A stretch of DNA of 17,104 nucleotides from an uncultured Lachnospiraceae bacterium (lineage in GTDB: Bacteria > Bacillota > Clostridia > Lachnospirales > Lachnospiraceae). The position numbers and the translations under genes were made by a program. The stretch covers positions 1-17,104 of the forward strand of contig CAMNWW010000018.1 of assembly GCA_946566415.1 (NCBI GenBank), written 5' to 3'. Within the stretch, counting starts at the first letter, position 1. The number at the start of each line of letters is the position of its first letter. Positions 8,406 to 13,698 of this stretch are shown one piece after another. The notes beneath the pieces were generated by a model that worked only from the letters and a program-made list of their open reading frames with translations, was not told the origin of the DNA and searched no databases.

Positions 8406-8437
8406 CCTTTGCTGCAGTCGATAAATATCCATGCAGG

Positions 8438-8464
8438 TATGGCTTGTATGGCTTGTATGGCTCG
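8438..8464 (+). repeat. Three tandem copies of a 9-bp unit (TATGGCTTG)
   Basis: TATGGCTTG occurs at 8438-8446 and 8447-8455, and with one change (TATGGCTCG) at 8456-8464. The tract lies 33 bp after the stop of the unknown gene in the convergent intergenic region. No coding or binding role can be assigned; slippage-type expansion is the simplest reading. Confidence 0.8.
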
Positions 8465-8480
8465 TTGCATCGCGGAAGTA

Positions 8481-8531
8481 AACTGCCGTTGCGCAGGGTG
8501 AAAATTTATCATCAAAGCGGCGGCAGTTTTT
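8481..8531 (+). terminator. Probable intrinsic terminator of the unknown + strand gene
   Basis: AACTGCCGTTGC (8481-8492) can pair with GCGGCGGCAGTT (8517-8528), with two G.U pairs. The stem is GC-rich and its loop of about 24 nt is unusually large. It is followed directly by a T run (8527-8531), the normal layout for rho-independent termination on the + strand. The last bases overlap the left arm of the 8528-8566 palindrome. Confidence 0.5.
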
Positions 8532-8566
8532 GTATCATAGGAAACTTTGTTCCCTATGATACAAAA
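8528..8566. repeat. Perfect 14-bp inverted repeat with an 11-nt loop
   Basis: TTTTGTATCATAGG (8528-8541) and CCTATGATACAAAA (8553-8566) are exact reverse complements around AAACTTTGTTC. The outer ends are T on the left and A on the right, so on either strand the stem is preceded by U and followed by A. That is the reverse of a standard terminator. It could be a member of a dispersed palindromic repeat family, a protein-binding site or a hairpin RNA end. Confidence 0.8.
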
Positions 8567-8581
8567 CCATCCGGGAGGATG
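8563..8581 (-). terminator. Weak terminator candidate for the fliW-csrA transcript
   Basis: On the - strand CATCC, loop TCCC and GGATG form a 5-bp stem (8568-8581). After one G comes a TTTT run contributed by the edge of the adjacent palindrome (8563-8566). The site lies 16 nt past the csrA stop. The short stem makes this uncertain; the palindrome itself may stop transcription instead. Confidence 0.3.
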
Positions 8582-8597
8582 CATATTTTTTATTCTA

Positions 8598-8822
8598 TCA
8601 TTTATTTTGCTTTATTATCTCTTCAAGTATTTCCTTAGGAACGGTCTTGGCGGCGCGCTGGTTTTCAACAGCCGCCTCTTTCAGTTCGGCCCTAAGAACA
8701 GGAATTTCTTTCGGAGCGTCGATAGCAAGCTTCACCCAGTCTGTTCCGGTATCTATAACGGTTAATGTAATGTTATCATTGATCGAAAGGGATTCACCCT
8801 TCTTACGCTGCAGTATAAGCAC
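8598..8822 (-). CDS. csrA: Carbon storage regulator CsrA (translational repressor)
   Basis: CsrA is a small dimeric RNA-binding protein that blocks ribosome binding at GGA-containing hairpins; in motile Gram-positives its target is flagellin mRNA. The 74 residues begin MLILQRKKGESLSI and continue with a VIDTG turn and LAIDAPKEIPVLRAEL, matching the family's five-strand plus helix layout. The C-terminal tail is Lys/Glu-rich (about residues 57-74), somewhat longer than the 61-residue E. coli form but normal for Gram-positives. The start codon is GTG (8820-8822). GAAGGAGAGG inside the last codons of fliW is the ribosome binding site, and only 2 nt separate the fliW stop from the GTG, so coupling with fliW is likely. 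FliW, encoded next door, is the protein antagonist of CsrA. Confidence 0.95.
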   Translation of the reverse strand: MLILQRKKGESLSINDNITLTVIDTGTDWVKLAIDAPKEIPVLRAELKEAAVENQRAAKTVPKEILEEIIKQNK

Positions 8823-8824
8823 TT

Positions 8825-9274
8825 TTATTCCACCTCTCCTTCATGGACCAGGCTGGAAAGAGTATGGCGGAAAGTATAATCCGGATTATCCAGAATGATC
8901 TGTTTTGCTTTTCGCGTAAAACCATTGACGGCAAGCGGCGCTTTCAGGTCAACGGTTGATTCAGAAAGCGAATCCAGGATAACGCTGGTGACATAATATG
9001 AGATGTCGTCTTCTGAAGAGGCGCCCAAATCTTCGAGATCCTGATCAGAAAGAGTCGGCTTATAATCAGGATAGATTCCAAACGGATTCATTAATATAAA
9101 GGAAAGATTATCATTCTCCAGGCTTTGAAGAGAGATTAAGGAGTCATTATACTCATTAAAAGGAAGGGGCAGATATTCAGTGTAAGACTCAAAGCCGAAA
9201 AGTCCATTAATGACATGTATCGTCTCTTTCTGCTCATAGGAAATTTCCCCAAAATATTTTGCATTAATCTTCAA
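8825..9274 (-). CDS. fliW: Flagellar assembly factor FliW (CsrA antagonist)
   Basis: FliW binds CsrA non-competitively and releases flagellin mRNA for translation; flagellin in turn sequesters FliW. The 149-residue protein has the family text: KINAKYFGEISYEQKETI near the N-terminus, then FPNGLFGFE-like INGLFGFES, LISLQSLENDNLSFILMNPF, and the LKAPLAVN strand with KQIILDN. A C-terminal Tyr-x-x-Arg-His ending (YTFRHTL) is typical. The start is taken as TTG at 9272-9274, because AGGAGGT (9283-9289) lies 8 nt upstream and the family begins at this Met-Lys-Ile. The frame stays open to 9511, but that upstream part lies in the structured element and is not FliW-like. fliW and csrA sit at the 3' end of the flgM cluster. 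Confidence 0.93.
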   Translation of the reverse strand: MKINAKYFGEISYEQKETIHVINGLFGFESYTEYLPLPFNEYNDSLISLQSLENDNLSFILMNPFGIYPDYKPTLSDQDLEDLGASSEDDISYYVTSVILDSLSESTVDLKAPLAVNGFTRKAKQIILDNPDYTFRHTLSSLVHEGEVE

Positions 9275-9282
9275 TATATTGT

Positions 9283-9289
9283 ACCTCCT
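9283..9289 (-). promoter_or_regulatory. Ribosome binding site that fixes the fliW TTG start
   Basis: AGGAGGT on the - strand lies 8 nt upstream of TTG 9274. No ATG or GTG stands at this spacing, so the site decides in favour of the TTG start. Its GGAGG core also contains the GGA bound by CsrA. Confidence 0.8.
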
Positions 9290-9320
9290 GAAAAAAAGTG
9301 GATAAGGCTTTTGCACTGAT

Positions 9321-9349
9321 ATTATGATGTTAGAGGCAATAGATGCCAT
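9321..9349 (-). promoter_or_regulatory. Candidate sigma-A promoter facing fliW
   Basis: On the - strand, ATGGCA (9344-9349; 4 of 6 matches to TTGACA) is followed after exactly 17 nt by CATAAT (9321-9326; 5 of 6 to TATAAT). A start point near 9314 would give a leader of about 40 nt for fliW. The -10 overlaps the terminal inverted repeat of the structured element, so the element itself may supply the promoter. It is predicted from sequence only. Confidence 0.3.
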
Positions 9350-9512
9350 CTGGATTGTTCCGCACAATGTGCTCCCACAATCCAACCCAATATTCGGATA
9401 TCGTGGGGCGAAAGCCCCACTATTATCCTCATATCGGGGGCGGGTCATTAAGCCATAAAACCACCTGTGTGCAAGCACCCAGTGGTTTATGGCTTTTGAC
9501 TCTGACATCATA
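9323..9512. mobile_element. MITE-like structured element (about 190 bp) with imperfect terminal inverted repeats
   Basis: The left end ATGATGTTAGAGGCAATAG (9324-9342) and the reverse complement of the right end (9493-9511, ATGATGTCAGAGTCAAAAG) match at 16 of 19 positions, plus one more outer base. Between them are strong stem-loops. GGATTGT/ACAATCC flanks an inner GCAC/GTGC (about 9351-9382). GTGGGGC-GAAA-GCCCCAC (9403-9420) is extended by GGATA/TATCC. A long hairpin at 9450-9495 closes with AAGCCATAAA/TTTATGGCTT. No ORF of known type lies inside. A clear target-site duplication was not identified. The size, terminal repeats and lack of a transposase fit a MITE; a structured ncRNA (on the + strand it has a GNRA loop and ends in a hairpin plus TTTT) is the main alternative. 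Confidence 0.5.
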
Positions 9513-9546
9513 TATAAAAGTAAGGGCTTAAGTTTTAAGCCCTTAC
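9512..9546 (-). terminator. Terminator-like hairpin at the end of the DUF6470-type gene
   Basis: On the - strand GTAAGGGCTTAA and TTAAGCCCTTAC form a perfect 12-bp stem with a 3-nt AAC loop (9520-9546), followed by TTTTATATAT. The left arm contains the gene's last codons and TAA stop, so the hairpin overlaps the 3' end of the coding sequence. It should end, or partly end, the flgM operon before fliW. Confidence 0.65.
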
Positions 9547-10140
9547 ATCCAGTGGTTCGTAGTTAGGATCTGCACTTGGCGGTACATAAATTGGTCCGCC
9601 GACATATTCGATTACAACATCAGGATGCTGTGTGATCGACATTTCGATGTTACCTGGAATAAACTCAAAATTACCGTTGGCAATCTTTAAGTCAAAATTC
9701 AGTTTATCCATCTGGTAGTTAATCGTCAGATCAGGAGCTTCGTAGTTAATATCTACCTGTTCAGACGGGGTAAAACCAAGCTGGAATTCTCCTGTCGGCT
9801 GGGCAGTTCTCTGCTGCATAATCTTACCGATCATGTCTTCACCAATATCCGCCTTCAGTAAAAGCTGACCTTCCTGCGCCAACTGCGCTGTCGCACTGTA
9901 AGCGGCATCCGCGCCTTTTTGAGCTATCTGCGCAACACTTCTTGCAGTAGTCGGTGTGATAGAATTTCTTGCTGCGGATGAATCAAGATGCAGCTTCACC
10001 GGACGGCTCTTGATTGACAGTCCGCCATCATTCCGATGAATCTCCAGTTCTGCTTTAGAACTATGATACTCTAAACGGGCATTGTTCACCTTGAATTCAT
10101 ATTGAATGGGGACAGTCGTGATTTGAATGAGTTGATCCAT
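9535..10140 (-). CDS. DUF6470-family protein (YviE-like), flagellar operon member
   Basis: The 201-residue cytosolic-looking protein occupies the same place as yviE in the B. subtilis flgM-flgN-flgK-flgL-yviE-fliW-csrA operon. It has the style of DUF6470: a start MDQLIQITTVPIQYEFKVN, an alternating beta-rich N-terminal part, a short Ala/Gln helix region (VAQIAQKGADAAYSATAQLA, about residues 68-87), and repeated hydrophilic strands such as VDINYEAPDLTINYQMDKL. No enzyme motif, signal peptide or membrane segment is seen. The function is unknown; genomic position suggests an accessory role in late flagellar assembly or FliW/CsrA control, which is inference. AAGGGAGGG precedes the ATG by about 8 nt. 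The 3' end is folded into a terminator-like hairpin. Confidence 0.85.
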   Translation of the reverse strand: MDQLIQITTVPIQYEFKVNNARLEYHSSKAELEIHRNDGGLSIKSRPVKLHLDSSAARNSITPTTARSVAQIAQKGADAAYSATAQLAQEGQLLLKADIGEDMIGKIMQQRTAQPTGEFQLGFTPSEQVDINYEAPDLTINYQMDKLNFDLKIANGNFEFIPGNIEMSITQHPDVVIEYVGGPIYVPPSADPNYEPLDVRA

Positions 10141-10201
10141 GCATATTTCCCTCCCTTCCTTTATAGTTTAACATCAAAAATCTAAAGCTCATAAGCAGAG
10201 C

Positions 10202-11212
10202 TTAATTCATAAAATCGATAAATGATGGTGTCAAAATATTATTCCCGACTTTAAGAGCGGCATTATAAGCATATTGCGCCCATGAGAAATCCATGATTGC
10301 TTCCGCCATGTCTACATTTACTACATTGTCAATCTGGCTGGCCAGACTGATCTTGTTGGATTCAAGACGTTCTTTTGTAGTAGTAAGAAATTCCGTCTGT
10401 GTGCCCAGTGTTGTGATCTTCTCAAGGACATTGCTGCGTCCCTCGTCAAAGGCGTTTAAAAGACGCTTATATTCTTCTACATCAAAATCTTCCTGACTCA
10501 GGACATCGGCAATCTGACCGGCAAGAATGACCATATTCTTACTGGTTCCATCATCGTTCTGACCATAGCCGATCAGGTTGATGCCAGGAAGGCTTGTGTC
10601 AAACGCGCTGGAAGGAGATACCGTATTCTGTCCGTCTATTGTAAGTCCAAAGCCAAGGTCGATAAAAGCGGAGTCTTTAGAAAGCTCTTCCAGCCGCGCA
10701 GCCGCCGCCGGGTCGTCTACATTCACTCCTCTATACTTCAGAACCTGCTTACCATTCTCCTTTGTGAGTTCAAAAGGCGAGGTCATTCCATCACTTCCGG
10801 CGAAAACATAACGGCCTTCGTAGGAAGAGTTTAGGCTGAGCAAAAGGCTTTCCTGAGCTCCGCGCCATGCAGCGGCATAGGTTTCACGGATATCAAGCGT
10901 ACCGTTCGTACCGTTTAGAGCTTCCAGACCATACTTTTTACTTAGATTCTGTGATATTGTATTAATCTGCATTGCCGCGTCTTCCTGGGCATCCTGGAAA
11001 GACTGTACATCGTCTACCAGACTTAAGTAATCCTCATTCCTCGCGTACTTCCGTTCCAAAACCGCAGAACGAAGCGCGCTTGCGGGATCCTCCGCCGTTG
11101 AGTTAAACTTACGGGACGTCATGACCCGCGTCCTCATCGTATCCAGATTGGAAATGGAAGTAGAAAGGTTCGACTTATAATTTCTCAAAATGGCATTCGT
11201 AGTAATTCTCAT
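10202..11212 (-). CDS. flgL: Flagellar hook-associated protein 3 (hook-filament junction)
   Basis: FlgL forms the outer ring of the junction between hook and filament and is exported by the flagellar type III system. The 336-residue protein has the flagellin-like N-terminal helix (MRITTNAILRNYKSNLSTSISNLDTM, then MTSRKFNSTAEDPASALRSAVLERK) and the matching C-terminal helix (NVVNVDMAEAIMDFSWAQYAYNAALKVGNNIL). These two ends pair in the coiled-coil core. The middle part (about 140-250) is the variable exposed domain, including the conserved-looking YEGRYVFAGSD. The ATG has TAGGAGGT upstream. It lies 20 nt after flgK and 61 nt before the DUF6470-type gene. FlgN, encoded upstream, is its expected export chaperone. 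Confidence 0.95.
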   Translation of the reverse strand: MRITTNAILRNYKSNLSTSISNLDTMRTRVMTSRKFNSTAEDPASALRSAVLERKYARNEDYLSLVDDVQSFQDAQEDAAMQINTISQNLSKKYGLEALNGTNGTLDIRETYAAAWRGAQESLLLSLNSSYEGRYVFAGSDGMTSPFELTKENGKQVLKYRGVNVDDPAAAARLEELSKDSAFIDLGFGLTIDGQNTVSPSSAFDTSLPGINLIGYGQNDDGTSKNMVILAGQIADVLSQEDFDVEEYKRLLNAFDEGRSNVLEKITTLGTQTEFLTTTKERLESNKISLASQIDNVVNVDMAEAIMDFSWAQYAYNAALKVGNNILTPSFIDFMN

Positions 11213-11232
11213 CTTCTCTATAACCTCCTAAC

Positions 11233-12786
11233 TTATCGTCCGACTACGCCAGTACCGTTAATCAGCTTATCAAGAGCTTCATCCAGGGTGGTCATGAGTC
11301 TGGCCGCGGCGCTGTAAGACTGATTAAAGTGAAGCAGGTTCATACCTTCTTCATCCAGTGAGACGCCGGAAATGGCATCCCGGGAATTAGACGTCTGATT
11401 GATAACAGAAATCTGATTATTCAACATTGTCTGGGCGGAATTGGCATCAATACCCAGAGTGTTTTCAATATTGGCGAAACAGTCATAAAAACTTCCCGTG
11501 TAGAATTTGGTCCCATTGACTGAAAACTTATGGGACGTCTGCAGTAAGTTGATCATATTAAGGATATTATCCCGGGCAGTAGAACCAATCTTGCCGTCCA
11601 CAGGAACAATTGAATTCGTGATTCCATAGGTTCCGTTCGTCCATCCGTCTGCTATTTTGATATTAGCGGCGGTAAAAACGCCGGATTTATCATTTGTCTC
11701 GAATAATGGACGGTCTTCCGTCCCGCCTATCACATTGCCTTGATCATCGGTCTTTAACGCCGTGTTCGCTTTATTGAAGACATCCGCAAAGGTTGCGACA
11801 AGGGAATCCAAGGCTTTTTCATAATAGCCGAGACCTTTAAAATCAGAATTGTCAAAATCGCCGGACTTATTCAGCAGGTCGAGAGTACCCTTCAGCGTCC
11901 CATCTCCTAACAGATCTGTGATGTCCGAAGTATTCCCCTTTGCGTCGGTCAGAGACAGAGTAACGGGCTGACCTGTGATATCTGTATCAAACTTGCCGAA
12001 CAGACCGTCGGAGATCAACGTATAATTCTTGCCGTTCACATCAGTAAAACGGACATCTAAGACTTCTATTGTCTGATCAGGGCTGATGGACTTCTCTTTA
12101 TAATTCACAGTGATAGGAAGATAGCTTGCAAGCTCATCTAAAAGAGAATTCCTCTGATCCTGCAGTTCCAAAGCCGGATTGCCAAGTATCTGGCTGTTTT
12201 TTATACTATTATTCAGATTTGCGATATTCTCAAGAAGTTCGTTGACGCTCGAGATATCTGTGGTGGCAAACCCGGTCTGTATATCCTCGCGGACATCCTG
12301 AAGCCGCGTAGCGTTATCGTGAAAAAGATTCAGGAGAACCTGCATCTTAGAACGTACCATGGTATCAAATTCCTGATTACCAACTTCGTTGGAAAGCGTG
12401 CTTAAGGCGTTAGTAACAGCGGATAAAGCATCGCGGACCCCAGAAACGGTAGCCTCGTCAAGAATATCCGACAGACGGTCGAACCCTCCTGAATGAGCAT
12501 CCGTTGTTCCGAGTTTTCCGATCTGAGAACGGTACTGTGCATCCAAAAACGGATCGCGAAGCTGGGAAACACCGGTCATCTCAACTCCGTAACCCACTCG
12601 GACACTGGAATTTGAGTTATAAAAATCACCTTTTTGTGTATTTAAACTGGTAATATCAAGACGTTGTCTTGTATAGCCTGGCGTGTTGATATTGGCGATA
12701 TTCTGTCCCACAACATCAAGAGCTTTCTGGCTGGCTGCCATCCCAAGCTGTGCGGTAGTAAAACCGGCAAAAGTAGAACGTATCAT
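11233..12786 (-). CDS. flgK: Flagellar hook-associated protein 1 (hook-filament junction)
   Basis: FlgK sits directly on the hook and joins it to FlgL. The 517-residue protein opens with MIRSTFAGFTTAQLGMAASQKALDVVGQNIANINTPGYTRQRL, the flagellar rod/hook N-terminal signature with the NIANxNTPGY motif at about residues 30-39. A FlgK-type helical domain follows (RDPFLDAQYRSQIGKLG, SGVRDALSAVTNALSTLSNEV, about 75-140). A long variable region comes next, and the C-terminal domain ends SGVSLDEEGMNLLHFNQSYSAAARLMTTLDEALDKLI. Length is normal for the family. AGGAGGAT precedes the ATG by a good distance. It is exported by the flagellar type III system rather than by Sec, so no signal peptide is expected. 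Confidence 0.96.
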   Translation of the reverse strand: MIRSTFAGFTTAQLGMAASQKALDVVGQNIANINTPGYTRQRLDITSLNTQKGDFYNSNSSVRVGYGVEMTGVSQLRDPFLDAQYRSQIGKLGTTDAHSGGFDRLSDILDEATVSGVRDALSAVTNALSTLSNEVGNQEFDTMVRSKMQVLLNLFHDNATRLQDVREDIQTGFATTDISSVNELLENIANLNNSIKNSQILGNPALELQDQRNSLLDELASYLPITVNYKEKSISPDQTIEVLDVRFTDVNGKNYTLISDGLFGKFDTDITGQPVTLSLTDAKGNTSDITDLLGDGTLKGTLDLLNKSGDFDNSDFKGLGYYEKALDSLVATFADVFNKANTALKTDDQGNVIGGTEDRPLFETNDKSGVFTAANIKIADGWTNGTYGITNSIVPVDGKIGSTARDNILNMINLLQTSHKFSVNGTKFYTGSFYDCFANIENTLGIDANSAQTMLNNQISVINQTSNSRDAISGVSLDEEGMNLLHFNQSYSAAARLMTTLDEALDKLINGTGVVGR

Positions 12787-12806
12787 AAAAATCCTCCTCC
12801 TGATTT

Positions 12807-13277
12807 CTAAACCGAACGGCTGGTAAAATGTTTGCCATCCTGGTTATCATTCTTTTTTCCTGAAGCAGAGTAAGTAGACTTCACGGCAGAATCCGCGGCA
12901 ATCGCAGACTGAATTACGTGAAGATTAACCTCAATAATATCCCGCGCATTATCACTGATCGACCGGAACAACTGAACTTGACTGCTAAGCTGATCGAACA
13001 GGGGACGCAGCACAGCGGCAGCCTCTTCCGGCGCCGATTCCAAAATCTGACGAAAAGTACAATTCTCCATATTCAAATGTCTCTGCGCCGATTCCCTCTT
13101 TTGCTCAAGCCCTTTTAACTGAAGGATGAACGCCTGCTCTTTATGCATACATTCCTCCACAAAAGACACACGATTCTTCACGGCGGCATCAAGCTTTTCC
13201 TGTTCCACAGGAATCATATTTTCAAAAAGAGCAATTAAATCTCTTATGATCTCAATGAAGCCTGTAAATTCATCCAT
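12807..13277 (-). CDS. flgN: FlgN-family export chaperone for FlgK and FlgL
   Basis: FlgN proteins are small helical chaperones that keep FlgK and FlgL soluble and deliver them to the export gate. The 156-residue product is almost wholly alpha-helical: MDEFTGFIEIIRDLIALFENMIPVEQEKLDAAVKNRV at the start, then a Lys/Glu heptad segment (ECMHKEQAFILQLKGLEQKRE) and a long C-terminal helix (QLSSQVQLFRSISDNARDIIEVNLHVI). The tail after about residue 130 is Ser/Lys-rich and probably flexible. Sequence conservation of this family is low, so the call rests on helical pattern, size and place between flgM and flgK. ATG 13277 is preferred, because TAGGAGG (13288-13294) lies 10 nt upstream; a TTG at 13283 would be too close. 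Confidence 0.85.
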   Translation of the reverse strand: MDEFTGFIEIIRDLIALFENMIPVEQEKLDAAVKNRVSFVEECMHKEQAFILQLKGLEQKRESAQRHLNMENCTFRQILESAPEEAAAVLRPLFDQLSSQVQLFRSISDNARDIIEVNLHVIQSAIAADSAVKSTYSASGKKNDNQDGKHFTSRSV

Positions 13278-13287
13278 ATTCAAGAAT

Positions 13288-13294
13288 CCTCCTA
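13288..13294 (-). promoter_or_regulatory. flgN ribosome binding site overlapping the flgM stop codon
   Basis: On the - strand TAGGAGG contains the TAG stop of flgM as its first three bases and is the Shine-Dalgarno sequence for flgN, 10 nt before ATG 13277. Ribosomes ending on flgM would cover the flgN site, a simple way to couple the two. Confidence 0.75.
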
Positions 13295-13591
13295 CAACAA
13301 GAGCATCCTGGATGCAATCGCATAGGTGTCGATCTGATAGGTATGCGAAGCAACCTGATCCTGCAGGCTCTTGATTTTCTCCTCTGATGCGGTGTTCTTA
13401 ACCTCTGAGGCAAGCTGCCGGGAGATAGACTTAGCGAACGTATGCTCCTCAATCTGCCGTGGGTTCGATTTTATGATAACTGCATCAAAGCTGTGCCCGT
13501 CATTTGAAGAAGACAAAGGAGCAGAACCGCCTTTTGCATGCGGACGCAGATCGGTATAATTATTTATAATATTGTTGATGGAAACTTTCAT
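13292..13591 (-). CDS. flgM: Anti-sigma-28 factor FlgM
   Basis: FlgM binds sigma-28 (FliA/SigD) and keeps late flagellar genes off until the hook-basal body is complete. The 99-residue protein begins MKVSINNIINNY, has a polar, probably disordered middle, and ends with the conserved sigma-binding helices: ISRQLASEVKNTASEEKIKSLQDQVASHTYQIDTYAIASRMLLL. The VASxTYQIDxYAIASRML block is the family hallmark. GAGGAG lies just upstream of the ATG. It is the first gene after a strong sigma-28 promoter match, so it is probably expressed by the factor it inhibits, a negative feedback. The stop overlaps the flgN ribosome binding site. Confidence 0.92.
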   Translation of the reverse strand: MKVSINNIINNYTDLRPHAKGGSAPLSSSNDGHSFDAVIIKSNPRQIEEHTFAKSISRQLASEVKNTASEEKIKSLQDQVASHTYQIDTYAIASRMLLL

Positions 13592-13637
13592 GCTGAACTC
13601 CTCTTTCCTTCCTGATGTAAAATATCATTTTTGCTAT

Positions 13638-13671
13638 ATAATAAATATCGGCACAACTTTTGGAATCATAA
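13638..13671 (-). promoter_or_regulatory. Sigma-28 promoter for the flgM operon
   Basis: On the - strand GCCGATAT (13645-13652) is a perfect match to the sigma-28 -10 consensus. Upstream, TTATGA (13666-13671) lies 13 nt away; the expected TAAA/CTAAA -35 is not clear, which is common in weaker sites. Transcription would start near 13638 and give a leader of about 47 nt before flgM. The place, directly after cheB and before the late flagellar genes, fits a class III promoter. Confidence 0.65.
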
Positions 13672-13698
13672 CCCAAAAATATAAGATTCATTTTAGGA

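Noticed and set aside
8402..8765. Short + strand open frames after the unknown gene and opposite csrA
   Set aside because: They run through a terminator, a palindrome and the antisense of csrA, and their protein text is low-complexity with no good start.
9275..9511. N-terminal extension of fliW, open in frame up to 9511
   Set aside because: The extension lies in the structured element, has no ribosome binding site, and FliW proteins start at the Met-Lys-Ile placed by the TTG at 9274.
9301..9540. A c-di-GMP riboswitch before fliW
   Set aside because: Some A-rich and GCC bits resembled it, but the conserved GEMM core and tetraloop receptor could not be found; the terminal inverted repeats explain the layout better.
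13658..13678. AT-rich inverted repeat TTTTGG/CCAAAA as terminator of the che operon
   Set aside because: It has only 6 bp with a 9-nt loop and no T run, and it overlaps the sigma-28 promoter region.
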